DNA of 64,000 nucleotides. It comes from Aristolochia californica (lineage: Eukaryota; Streptophyta; Magnoliopsida; Piperales; Aristolochiaceae). The notes under the pieces were generated by a model that saw only the letters and a program-made list of their open reading frames with translations, did no database searches and was not told where the DNA came from. This document shows, piece after piece, positions 24,205-35,276 of the stretch (position 1 is its first letter; the number at the start of each line of letters is the position of its first letter). The DNA lies in the NCBI GenBank assembly GCA_029961685.1, contig JARWKL010000012.1, positions 26,955,227 to 27,019,226 on the forward strand. The letters are read 5' to 3'. The translations under genes and the position numbers were made by a program.

Positions 24205-25156
24205 TCAAGAATGAAAAAAATATCATTTGGTTTTCCTCAAGTTCAGATCAAGTTTGAACATACTGGTCGTCATAATTGTTAGTATAAAACTTGAGTTTCT
24301 TATTTTGCATGTGAATTATGTTAGTACATACACCATTCAGGAAATCTTGAGAGTGAGAGATCACAACCAAAATCCTATTAAACTTCTTCAGAGTTTCCTC
24401 CAACCACACACATGCCTCCAAGTCCAGATGATTTGTGGGTTCATCGAGTAAAAGAATGGTGAGGTTCATAAATAATGCACGCCGCGCATCCGCCACCTTT
24501 CAAAGAAATCTCGGGTTTTCTTAGCTTAGCATTTTCTTGTCAAAGCCAACTCCCTATAAAATTTTTGCAACACGTTTCTCAGCAGTTGCTACATCCAAGG
24601 CTTCTAACCGCTCATAAACACGCTCTAGGGTTTCTCCACCACCATCATCCTGTGATGCCAGTGCTTCAACTTCTTTCTCCAATTTCAGCCTCTCCTCATC
24701 ACAACATATGACAGCCTCAAGTGCAAACATGTCAGAGGCTTCAATTTCACAGGAAAGATGGTATATGTCCATGTGCTCAAGGATGGGAAGCTCTTTGCAT
24801 CCTATAGCAGTTAAGAGTGTGGACTTTCCACAGCCATTCAGTCCAAGCAAACCATATCGTCTTCCATAGTTGAGCTCTAATTCAGAATCAACTATCAAGT
24901 CATGACCATGAAAAGTTACTGATAAGGATTCAATATGAATGTCTCTGGAGAGCGGAAGGGAACAAAGGACTCCAATACACGTCCGATCCGATATCTGCAG
25001 TGCTCCGACTGCATTCAACACATTTTCAACTCCGTTATCGGCCGTTGAAGCTGACGACGACTTCGACGAAGTTGCCGCTGCAGCTTTCCCTCCTCTCTTT
25101 GCTGTCGTTGCGGCCTTCTTCTGAGCAACCTTCTTCTTACTCGCGTTCGACACCAT
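24205..25156 (-). pseudogene. ABCF1: ABCF1/GCN20-type ABC protein, truncated pseudogene
   Basis: The ATG at 25156 opens a Lys/Ala-rich N-terminus followed by the first ABC domain of an ABCF (GCN20-like) protein. The Walker A is GLNGCGKST (within ~residues 95-130). After residue 200 the frame has an in-frame stop at 24554, then more stops and a frameshift where the ABC signature (SGG) should be. Homology resumes at 24496 with the Walker [18 protein letters not shown] and the H-loop region [24 protein letters not shown], ending with a stop at 24248. A short readable stretch continues to about 24205, where homology ends abruptly. The second ABC domain is absent. No introns interrupt the covered part, so a retrocopy is possible, but no poly(A) tract is seen. 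ABCF proteins lack membrane domains and act in translation control (Gcn1-Gcn2). Confidence 0.9.
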
Positions 25157-25339
25157 ACCTCTAGAGTGGTAGCTCTCAAGATCAAGCTAGGGTTTCCAAT
25201 GAGGATTGCGCTTGACGTATTGTTTCCCGAGAGAGAACCTAGCGGACACAGAGGCAAGGTTAGAGGGTTTTCGCCGCCCCGGTAGGAGGGAGATTTTATA
25301 TGGTTGTGATTGCTCTCGGAGGAGAGTGAGCACAAATGT

Positions 25340-25795
25340 CGTACAAACCTCGAGTCTTTAGTGAGAGGCGCAACAAGACCTTATACAAGGACTGGCCCGA
25401 GTGATACAAATACTGTTCCACACTCCCCCGCAAAGGGAATACTCGTGCAAATTCGGTGGCCAAATTCGCGGCCTTCGAGGGGGAGAGGGATTCGAACTTG
25501 GGACCAACCTGCTCTGATACCATGTTGAAACCAGTTGCGCTAAAACCTCGAGGCTTTAGTGAGAGACACAACAGGACCTTATACAAGGACTGGCCCGAAC
25601 GATACAAATACGGTTCCACACTCTCCCGCACAGGGAATACCTGTGGAAATTAGGTGGCCTTCGGGGGGGGGAGCAGGATTCGAACTCAGGACCAACCTGC
25701 TCTGATACCATGTTGAAACCAGTTGCGCTAAAACCTCGAGGCCATAGTGAGAGGCGCAACAAGACCTTATACAAGGACCGGCCCAATCGATATCT
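25340..25795 (-). repeat. Tandem units carrying an LTR primer-binding site
   Basis: Two full and one partial unit of about 188 bases. Each full unit ends on the plus strand with GCTCTGATACCA (25511-25522 and 25699-25710), the reverse of TGGTATCAGAGC. Each contains CTTATACAAGGAC-GGCCC and GATTCGAACT. They look like repeated LTR/leader pieces of a minus-strand retroelement. No coding part is attached. Confidence 0.75.
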
Positions 25796-27590
25796 CAACA
25801 GATCCATCACCACCTGCTTGTGAAAAAGAAAAATAGAACTTGTCATAATACCTTGACAGTTGAATAATCATGGAGGACAATCACAATAACACTTAGGGGA
25901 TAAAGGTGGGGAAAAAAGGTAAATGAGGTTAAAAAATCTGCAAGAAGGAATTTTGCAATAGCAACACAAATGTTGAGCAAATCTATTCATTGTCACAAAG
26001 ATAATGATCAATATACATTGAATGAGCTACCTTTGAGGAAGGAGATTTAAAGAATGATGCAGCTCCAATTAAAGATCTGACTGGTTTTCTAGTGTAGCTC
26101 CATCACTACTATAAATTGTAGGTTTCTAACTCTTTCCAGTTTCCTGGATGCTCTTTGAGGCTTCCACTATGATGACCTACAAATATTTTAGACATTTTAT
26201 TTTGAATAATTTCCAGCTAATAAATTAAGAACATAAACAATGACTCTCTCATGTTTCCTTGTACCCATATAATATAGAGTAAAAAAAACGATATGGAAGA
26301 GCTTAATAGACAAATACCATTCTTTCTCCAATAAAACTGAATGATATTTACAGTAAATTTCCAGTATTTCCTACTACCTTCTTCAGAAATTATGGATCTG
26401 AGAGGCCTTGAACCTGAAGCTCATCCACATGAGTAGCTTGACCACGAGCTAGAATTTCGACCCCGAATGTATGAATGCCATACAAAGATTGTAAACAACC
26501 TACAGTTATAATGTTTGATTGCAATTAGAATTAGGTCATGAAGTACATTTCTACACAAGATACAAAAACTCCATTTCAGGTTTTTTTTTTGCAACAAAGG
26601 GTTGATTAGCCACTGCCAAATGATTTTACCAATAAAAGAATCTGACTACAAAAGTTACGGTTTAACTACAAAGACATAAACTCTGCACTTTCCATTGCAC
26701 AACATTCAATAGATAGAGGAGTGAATTCATTCAGGTGGGGTAAGATAGATGGGTGTGTTCATTCAGTTGGAGCCATCTCTTGGAACTTCTCTACTTGCAC
26801 CAGGGCTCTTAAAATGGCAGCTCCATCTTGCCAAAGGGCTTCACCCCATAAAATGACAATATCTCTCATCAGTAGACTCAATGTTTTCATGGTGAACTAT
26901 GATGCCGACATAACTAGAACCCCAAAAAGAAGAGGGAAGATTATAAGGAAAAATGGTGTGATAAGAACCTCATCTATTATCAATTGAGTTTGACATTTTG
27001 AGCCTTCAAGGCATACCTTGTTCGATGATGACATCAATAATGAGAACCAGGAAGATATGCTTCTCAATATTTTTGAATCTCAAAAATGGTATGAACGAAA
27101 GCCTTATAACCTTCCATAAATCCACATCATAGCAAGTAAATATTTAAAGCTTCATATTTTCAATGAAATGAGATGATGTAAAAGTCGACATACCCAATTT
27201 TTATCAATTTCAGTAAGACTAACCTAGATTAACTGGAAGTGCTTCCCCTGCTATCAGGGTCAAGAGCTGAACTGAGATGCTTTACTGGTGGTTCTCCTAG
27301 ACTTTTCACCCCTTTCAACTTTCCATGAAGGAGGTATATGTGCATAATGCAATAGTTTAACATTGTACCATTTCATTTCAAGAAGGATAAGCAGTTGGAG
27401 CTTTTGTTTATAACTGAAAAGCTTATTGAAATCTTGGTAACTATTGACACATATAAATGAGGAACCCCCCTTTTCTCAGTGGACTCAGGATATAGGGCAG
27501 TCCACTCTGTGGGTGGGGAATCAGGGTTTTCTGGGCCGCATCTCAACTTGAAAGGAAATCAAGGTTGTTCATTCATGTGGTTCTCACGAA
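25796..27590. other. Non-coding AT-rich stretch
   Basis: No gene or clear repeat boundary is recognised. Short open frames (for example 26721-26987) have no family signature. Confidence 0.45.
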
Positions 27591-27673
27591 GGGACAATGC
27601 TGATTCAGTCTTATGCTGAGATATGACTCAGAAAATCTCAAGGGTGACAAGGGTCCTTTTCTTGGTCAGTGTT
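27591..27673. repeat. Empty-site paralogue of the FRIGIDA-like insertion site
   Basis: Matches the two flanks of the insertion at 31696-33034 as one continuous sequence: GGGACAATGCTGATTCAGTC then TTATGCTGAGATATGACTC. It holds a single copy of CAGTC (27606-27610), which is duplicated at the filled site. Confidence 0.85.
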
Positions 27674-27845
27674 CCAATGATAAGTTCTTTAAGGAATTGT
27701 TAACTGTAACAAATACATGATTAGTTTCCACAAACAGCTTGGAGGTATTATGGTGGCATTTTACTTCAATGTCTATGGTTTATCTAAATTTAACTTTGCA
27801 AGAGATTTCACATTCTACTTTGAATGCCTTTGCAAGAGACTACAA

Positions 27846-28615
27846 CCCAAAATTGACACTTGCTGAAGAGGGTGAAATTATACAAACATCTCAAGGGAAG
27901 ATGACATGCATCTCCAGATAAAAGATAGGGAGAATGCTGATTTGTTCAGTACTTTCAAGCAAGCATAGAAGTGGAATTCAGTAGTCAAAGATTACACTTG
28001 TTTATTTTTCATCAGTTTCTTGTTTGGTCAAATGAATCTATAATTTTCTAGTTCTTGGCAATCATATGTACTAAGCTGACATCAAGATAAAGAATGAAGA
28101 GATGTTTCTAACCCCAAAATTGACTCTTGCTAAAGAGGGTAAAATTATACAAACTTTTCAAGGGAAGCTGACATGCATCTCCAGATAAAAGACACTGAGA
28201 GAATGTTGACTTGTTCAGTACTTTCAAGCAAGCATAAAAGTGGAATTCAGTAGTCAAAGATTACATTTGTTTCTTTTTCATCAGTTTCTTGTTTGGTTAA
28301 ATGAATCTATAATTTTCTAATTCTTGGCAATCATATGTACTAAGCTGACGTCAAGATAAAGAATGAAGAGATGTTTCTAACCCCAAAATTGACTCTTGCT
28401 GAAGAGGGTAAAATTATACAAACATCTCAAGGGACACTAACATGCATCTCCAAATAAAAGACACTGAGAGAATGCTGATTAGTTCAGTACTTTCAAGCAA
28501 GCATAAAAGTGGAATTCAGTAGTCAAAGATTACACTTGTTTCTTTTTCATCAGTTTCTTGTTTGGTCAAATGAATATATAATTTTCTAGTTCCTGGCAAT
28601 GATATGTACTAAGCT
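27846..28615. repeat. ~268-bp tandem repeat, nearly three copies
   Basis: Units begin with CCCAAAATTGAC at 27846, 28113 and 28382, giving periods of 267 and 269. Copies are about 95% alike by eye. They contain no ORF. Confidence 0.9.
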
Positions 28616-28939
28616 GATATACAAGTTCCTAGTGAAAATTTTACTTATGCAGTCCAGTCCAACCAACTAGTTGATGTCAATGCCATTGCCAGAGCAGGCC
28701 ATTTTTTCAGAAGACTTGCCTGGGGCAGTTGGTCCAACAGGGTCCTGACTGACCCATACTATTCATGCCTCCAACCTAAGCGAGGGAATTGGCCAACCAG
28801 AAAATATGATGCTAAGGAATGGAAATAAAACCATAATCAGACTAAGAAAGACAAAAATCTGCAATGGGTTTTCCCCTAGAAGTCCACTCTTTCTTCTCAT
28901 ACTTTTTCATAAAATACAATCAAATATAATCAGTTTATG

Positions 28940-29741
28940 CATTGGAAGAATCTCTTATGCACCCTCAATTTAGGAAGGGCAAAAGAGAAGTGTCATGGGA
29001 CAGAACATATTTTTTTTTTCTTTCCCATGAGGGGAACCATGGTAGCAACATCGATGGTTAGGACAAAGCTACTAATTCAAAACGGCATTCACATCAGCAA
29101 ATGGATGGGCTAAAGTGCAAGAAGGGAGAGTATACATTCTACGTAGATAGAATAAAATAGAACCACATTTTACTATTTGGTGACTGAAATTACCTGCTTT
29201 ACCATGCATATTGACAGAGCAGAAAAAAAAATGGGTCAAACTGGATTGTCTACAAATAAATTTTTTTAAAAGTCTAAAATTACCTCTGGTTCAAAATAAA
29301 CAAATGATAGATAACCCATTTTGAATGGTAGTGTAAGAGTAACGACAACAAAAAAGACAAACCATTTTGAATTCCAAAAATTGTACAGACAAATAGCAGG
29401 TCACATCAAATGCATCATGGATGGAAACAAAGAGTTGTAAACTAGTAGAAGTTCATATGATCCAATGCTTGTTTGTCAATGACTGTTTTATAAGCCAATA
29501 AAAAACCAAATATCAAAAACAAAAAAATAAAATAGGAAAGAAAATAAAAAGAGTTTTATAGGCTGGTGGTATTTTAGTCTAATGTCTAGTAAATTTAACA
29601 TATTACTTTTTTGTTGAAGTATATGACTCTAATTGTCCCTATTCTCTCAAGGTAAAGAGGAAAGGAAACAAAGCAAAAATGTTTTTGGCCAAATAAGAAA
29701 ACAAATATTGTTTAGATTGTAGAGTGATAAATACAAAGAGA
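28940..29741. repeat. 0.8-kb direct repeat, copy A
   Basis: Collinear with 30470-31281. Landmarks are GCATTGGAAG, CTCTTATGCACCCTCAA, AGAAGTGTCATGGGACA, AAACTAGTAGAAGTTCAT and AGAGTGATAAATACAAAGAGA. Confidence 0.92.
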
Positions 29742-30469
29742 ATAGCTCGCAACCTAAACATTAAGGTACTTTCAACAGTGTCTTCTTAACATGTGGTCTT
29801 TGGTTCAAACCTCAATGTTATATGGGTTGTCATTGTGTATATAACCGTTACCCTAAAGAAGTTTAATATTTTGCATTTTGGTTTAACAAATTTGTGTGGC
29901 ATGTATATTTAAGACATGGTATATCTTCCAAAATCCCTCAAAATTCAAGGCACTTAATGACTAGTCATTTTCGGATAGAACTGGGCTCAAATAAAAAATT
30001 CAACAAGCAATAAAGGGATTATTACTATTGTAAAGAAGCGAGACATGTTGTCTACTAGAAGATGCCAACAAGAAATAGAAGAATCAAGCAGGCAATGGGA
30101 ATGATTAATGTAGGCTATAGATAAACTTTACATGTTGTGATGCCTCATTGTAAAGCCTCAATCAAGTTAGCAAGATGGGCGTCAACCAAGTTGTTCAATC
30201 ATCCCATACTGCGAAACAACAATAACTTGATATAATTGTACCATCTGTTGACCCAGTATTATAGCTTACAGTTCCACTAATGGATGGACTAAAAGGCCAC
30301 AGTTTGACTCACAATCTCTCTTCCTAAAAAAATCATTATTTAAGTGTTAAGTATCATTTGTACAAGTGCCCTGTATTGTGCTTTAACCTGAGAATCCCAA
30401 CAAAGAAAAAATAGTTCAAGCTGACAAAAACATATGTTTGCACATATTTGCAACAAAAGCATTGGAAGC
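29742..30469. other. Spacer between 0.8-kb direct repeats
   Basis: About 730 bases with no gene, repeat or motif that I can support. Confidence 0.45.
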
Positions 30470-31281
30470 ATCTCTTATGCACCCTCAAGTTAGGAAGGGC
30501 AAAAGAGAAGTGTCATGGGACAATACAGATTTTTTTTTCTCTTTTCCATGAGGGGAACCATGGCAGCAACATAGATGGTTAGGCCAAAGTTGCTAATTCA
30601 GAACGGCATTCACATTAGCAGATGGATGAGCTAAAGTGAAAGAAGGGAGAGTATACATTCTACATAGATAGAATAACATAGATCCACATTTTACTATATG
30701 GTGGCTGAAATTACCTGCTTTACCATGCATATTGACAAAGCAAAAAAAAAAAAAAAGGGTCAAACTAGATTGTCTACAAATAATTTTTTTTAGAGGTCTA
30801 AAATTACCACTGGTTCAAAATAAACAAATGATAGATAAACCATTTTGAATGGTAATGTAAGAGTAACGACAACAAAAAAGACCACCCATTTTGAATTCCG
30901 AAAAAAGTAAAGACAAAGCAGGTCACATCAAATGCATCATGGAAGGAAACAAAGAGTTGTAAACTAGTAGAAGTTCATCTAAAAAAGGTAAAACTTTTTT
31001 TCCAATGCTTGTTTGTCAATGGTTGTTTTATAAGCCAATAAAAAACCAAATATTAAAAACAAAAAAATAAAATAGGAAAGAAAATAAAAAGGGTTTTATA
31101 GGCTGGTAGTATTTTAGTCTAATGTCTTGTAAGTTTAACATATTACTTCTTTGCTGAAGTATATGACTCTAATTGTCCTTATTCTCTCAAGGTAAAGAGG
31201 AAAGGAAACAAAGCAAGAATTTTTTTGGCCAAATAAGAAAACAAATATTGTAAAGATTGTAGAGTGATAAATACAAAGAGA
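30470..31281. repeat. 0.8-kb direct repeat, copy B
   Basis: Partner of 28940-29741. It ends 22 bases before the donor edge of a WAPL-like exon, so it corresponds to intron DNA just downstream of that exon. Copy A has no such exon beside it. Confidence 0.92.
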
Positions 31282-31303
31282 CAGTAATATGTGGACAAAT
31301 AAC

Positions 31304-31487
31304 CTGTTTTGAGCATCCTTCTCCACCAAGTTAACTAGCAAACTCAAAATAGCTACCAGAAAATCTAATTCTTGATCATGCAGATGCTTGTTCTCCAAAT
31401 GATAAAAAACACTAGTATGCATGTCAGATGAGACAAAATCAAACATTGGGAAATGGTGAATAATCAAGGTCACCATTGTATCTAGTC
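31304..31487 (-). pseudogene. WAPL: WAPL-like exon remnant (cohesin release factor)
   Basis: An exon with acceptor AG at 31488-31489 and donor AAAACAG|GTTATTT at 31304 encodes LDTMVTLIIHHFPMFDF and, after a variable part, DQELDFLVAILSLLVNLVEKD. The second block matches the conserved C-terminal WAPL domain. WAPL opens cohesin rings to remove them from chromosomes. No neighbouring WAPL exon is found on either side: upstream lies a retroelement-like insertion and downstream lie repeats. C-terminal WAPL exons occur at 47193-47460, which is the wrong order for one minus-strand gene. I therefore treat this as a gene fragment. Confidence 0.7.
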
Positions 31488-31695
31488 CTCCACAAAAGGC
31501 TATTTATTGACAGCCCAAAGAGTTGTCATTTGTTAAGTTCATCAAAACCTACCAAGGATTGAACAACAAATATGATACCCCAACATTTGACTATGCGTGA
31601 AGCAAAAAAGTATCAAGAAGAAAAAATAAAATAAAATAAAATAAATGCAAGACTAGTTTCCACAAACAGCTTGGAGGGACGATGCTGATTCAGTC

Positions 31696-33034
31696 TGTTA
31701 TGGTCGTTTGGGTAGTATTGGCTAGGTGCATAACATTTGGTATCAGAGCCAAGTTTACGTCGCGAGTTCGAATCCTGGAGGGGGAGACTGCGGAGGGAGT
31801 GACCTAGCAGAAGGGGTGACCAGAGTGTGCTTCCCGCACCAATGGGCCACCGTAATATGCACACAATTCCCCATAAATAGGGTTCATCCTTAGAGGTTCA
31901 TGTTTTTCTGTTCCTTTTAGTGACATTTGGTATTGTGTCCGAATTTGATATGGATAACATTTGCATACTCATCCCATTTGTTGCTCGTCGTCGGCAGACA
32001 ACTGATCTTTTTAAGACACTTGATCTACAGGATAAAATGCTAGACGTGATTGATATTTTGGTTAATAGTGGACGAAAAATTGAAACAGTTAACATGGCAT
32101 ATGCTTTTGAGCTCACAGAGCAATTTGCACCTGTGCCATTACTCAAAAATTACTTGAATGATGCAAGAAAAAATTCACAGATCAAAGCTGGTAGCACGTC
32201 CCCATCAGCTGCCCAAAATGAAGCAAACAAGCAAGAGTTAGCTGCGTTTAAGGCTGTCATCAAATGCATTGAAGAGCATAAGGCTGAGGAGTAGTACCCT
32301 GTGGATACCTTGCCGAAAAGGGTTCTCTAGCTAGAGCAGGCTAAAGCTGACAAGAACAGAGCAGTAGAGGCTGCCAAGCCTCAACCAAAGAGCCCTCGTG
32401 CCAATGGTGTTAACTACAGTCCTCGTCCTACTAACATCGCTGACAAGAGCTTTTACAGGGCAATGACATCTCAACTACCAAACCTCCCAGCTGGGTGACG
32501 ATGATGTGATATGCATGTACTTATATGGTCAACAAAAAAAAAAAATTGTTCTGATTTTTTCAAGTGGAACCTACAACTCATGGTGAGAACCAGCGGAGGA
32601 TCCGTTTTGGCAGGCATACTCTACCTTCGAGCTCAAGGACAAGCTCGTTCCTTAGGAGGGTTGAGATTTTATGGACCAAATAGTGAGCCAAGTCAGGTTG
32701 AGACACCATGGTTGAGTCAGTTAAGTAGTTATTTAGTTTATTTTCTATTTTATGCTATTTGGGTTTAAATATGCCTCAAGGGCATTTTTGTAATTTTGCC
32801 TAAACCCTTGTTGGCGTGAACTATTTGTATGCATCGTATGGTAATGAATGGGGAAGTCAAAAGTTAATCTAAAACAGGATTGTCTCCCTCAGAGCCGTAG
32901 GTTACAGACTCCCTTAGAGCCAAGTTATCCCTCTCCGTTTTTCTCTATGATTTTCTCCCCCTTTCGTTCCCTTCTTCTTCATTATCACCCTCATCCTCCC
33001 CGGTGAATCTTCGTGTTGATCTATGACCATAACA
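31696..33034 (+). mobile_element. Retroelement-like insertion carrying a FRIGIDA-like gene piece
   Basis: The 1,339-bp insertion begins TGTTATGGTC and ends with its inverse GACCATAACA, flanked by CAGTC at 31691-31695 and 33035-33039. A primer-binding site TGGTATCAGAGC lies at 31738-31749, only 42 bases from the left end. This indicates an LTR-type element whose left LTR is very short or internally deleted. A matching right LTR could not be delimited. Interior contents are a FRIGIDA-like fragment (31921-32505), then sequence near 32590-32680 resembling a degraded gypsy polyprotein end. The unoccupied site is present at 27591-27673, which confirms the insertion and the 5-bp duplication. Confidence 0.75.
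31921..32505 (+). pseudogene. FRIGIDA-like (FRL) gene fragment
   Basis: The frame reads TFGIVSEFDMDNICILIPFV, then ARRRQTTDLFKTLDL and NSGRKIETVNMAYAFELTEQF, the central FRIGIDA domain. It continues to a Lys-rich tail (KPQPKSPRANG). Two in-frame TAG codons (32292-32294 and about 32328) replace Gln-type positions, and the sequence is cut at about 32505. The text just before 31921 (TTTTCTGTTCCTTTTAG) looks like a genuine 3' splice site, so the piece was probably taken from genomic DNA or unspliced RNA. FRL proteins assist FRIGIDA in raising FLC-type flowering repressors. This copy cannot make one. Confidence 0.85.
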
Positions 33035-33649
33035 CAGTCTTATGCTGAGATATGACTCAGAAAATCTCAAGGGTGACAAGGGTCCTTTTCTTGGTCAGTG
33101 TTTGAAAATGAGACAAGCAAGGTAGTCAATGTTTCTATTCACAAGTTGAGGCTCCTTTAACCTACTTAAGAGATTAAACAAGTGATTACTGATTGAGGTA
33201 ATAAGAGTGAAATGACTGGGAAAATGTTGAAAAGCATAAATATGTTTTTTATCACTGAACTCAACATAATCAAGTGTTTGTTGCAAATAAAATTTAAACC
33301 TGCAAAGTCAACCACAGAGCACTGTGAAAGGCAAAAACAAAACAAACCATAGAACTAATGTTCTAAGATATTTTAGATGTATCGTAGTTAGAATCACACA
33401 TATACGTGCATTTCTTAAAAATATAATCTATTTTCTTTAGTAAGTCATAAAGAAATAGCAGTAACTTTAAAGTAAACAACTCACAAGAGCAAGTAGAACA
33501 TATTAAGTTGTTCAAAAGCAACAGATTATCTCATTGATATTAAGAAATTTCTTGTGCTTACACATAAACCATTTTTTATTCTATACATGAAGAAGATATT
33601 AATAGTACAAAATTAATGAAATAATGATCGACTTCCATCTAAAAACATT

Positions 33650-34592
33650 CTATTGTAAGAGATAGTCGAGGTCGCGTAGGAAATCATCGGAATTCTCGTC
33701 AAAGAAACCAGAGTCTGTCTAGGAGAGGCCAGTGACCTGTGAGAAGTCTGACAAGCCATCTATTGTCGTCATGCCAGTATGTGTATCAGATGGGTAGACT
33801 TCCTTCATCAGTGTGGTACTCGTAACAAGGCAGCAACTAGAATAATCTGCAACAACTTGTGGAATTTGGGTGACCAAGGAGTCTGAGGTTGGAGGTGGCA
33901 AGGTGCCTACAAGAGCTGGCAAGGGCAAGTGTGAGGAGCCAATCTGTACAAGAGCGAATGGTCCTGGCGCGTAGTATGAATTATTTGGCTCAGTGGACGA
34001 AGACTTCTGTTTTCCGTTGTAGTGAATTCTACAACAAATCCAAGAATGGAACATCTTTTGATTATCTTTGGTGAACCCATCGTAGACGTACTCATGCATG
34101 ATCTAGTTTGTTTTAATTCCGTGCTTAGAGTCTCCCTTATTGAAGACGAACGACCTCTTACGATCGACAACTTGACCCTGGTGCTTAATCTTGTCGAAGG
34201 AGTCAGTGGCTTTCCAGAAGCTGTTGGCAGCCTTTCGATTGGGGCAGTTTCCATTGACATACTCTCCCTAGGTGTGAAAAAGTACCATTGGTTGCGGTTG
34301 GCTGGTTGATAGTTTTGTGCCAAGGTGCTGGGATGAAAGTGGTAGAGGTTAACCTCATGGATGAGGACCTTACACAACGGAAAATCTCCGTTCATCAATT
34401 TTTTTCGAGGATAATAACAAACCAATTCAACATTGGTTGGGTTGAATTGGAACCCAATCGGCACATAAACTTGCACTGGCGGCTAACGTGGTGGCGACGG
34501 GGCTGCTGGTGATGGCAATGGAGTGATGGTGGCGGCGACAGGACTGCTGGAAGTGACACTGCAACTGTCGTTGGACTGAAGTGTGAAGTCAT
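33650..34592 (-). pseudogene. NAC transcription factor pseudogene
   Basis: From the ATG at 34592 the frame opens a Pro/His-rich start, then shifts to one encoding PIGFQFNPTNVELVCYYP and HPSTLA, NAC subdomains A-B. A second shift near 34265 leads to the DNA-binding part (NRKAANSFWKATDSF). A TAG stands where Trp is expected before MHEYVYDGF. The C-terminal part (MFHSWICCRI, then an acidic tail ending DFLRDLDYLLQ) has one more stop near 33719. NAC proteins are plant transcription factors with an N-terminal DNA-binding domain. With two frameshifts and two stops this copy is dead. The NAC fragment at 47563-47762 is a close relative. Confidence 0.88.
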
Positions 34593-34639
34593 ATTTCTCT
34601 CTTAAGCGTGAAATCATCTCTTCTGTCTGAACCAGTCAC

Positions 34640-34752
34640 AATTTATAAGTATTTTAAACGTGGGAAAATGATGAAATAGGAAAAATAAAAAATTTGTTAA
34701 CGCGTCTCTGAATCGGTTGGGATGCCTGAATAACTGCTACATCAGATTAGAT
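34640..34752. repeat. Short direct repeat (partner 36296-36427)
   Basis: AATTTATAAGTATTTT, GATGAAATAGGAAA and ACATCAGATTAGA are shared in order. The pair lies upstream of the NAC pseudogene and upstream of the GDSL pseudogene respectively. Confidence 0.7.
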
Positions 34753-35276
34753 AATTCGAAATTCGAAAGTCTGTTATCTGCTTGTTAACCGCTTATTTAA
34801 TGTTTCCAAATTTGATAAATCTGTTATTTGATAACGTTGTTATTTAGTTTTTAATGGCGTTTAACTGCTACGTACTTGACAGTCTAGTCCGACGAGGGGA
34901 CTGACGTCCGACATGTTCGCATTAGGAGCGCCGGCTATGGAGAAAACGAAGATGAAGACGGGGCCCACCTCGCATTAAAAGGATTTCTTCCTTTGTAGTT
35001 CCTCCTATGTACAACAAGTATAGGGAGTTCTCTATTTTGCCTTTTATTAGACATATTTATCCTTATAATATGTACTTTATTTTGTATAAGAAATTATTTT
35101 CTCCATTTTGCCTTTTATTGGATATGTTTCCTTTTTCAAGTTTTTATTTACTTTTCATTTTTGTATTCTATGCGGACTGATTTTTGGGTAATTTCTAAAT
35201 ACTATTCAAATCTAATGGACAATTAAGGTAGCATCATAACGGGATCTTAACAAAAATATTAAAATTACTTAATTAT
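34753..35276. other. Non-coding stretch upstream of NAC pseudogene
   Basis: Mostly AT-rich; a GC-richer block lies at 34880-34980. No ORF or repeat partner is seen. Confidence 0.4.

Noticed and set aside
25340..25795. CRISPR-like array
   Set aside because: The units are ~188-bp whole repeats with no unique spacers, and the genome is a plant's.
26580..26600. T-run as another LINE tail
   Set aside because: No matching target duplication was found on its two sides.
31738..31775. tRNA-like words TGGTATCAGAGC and GAGTTCGAATCC
   Set aside because: No cloverleaf can be formed around them. The first is a retroelement primer-binding site, and the spacing does not fit a tRNA gene or a clear SINE promoter.
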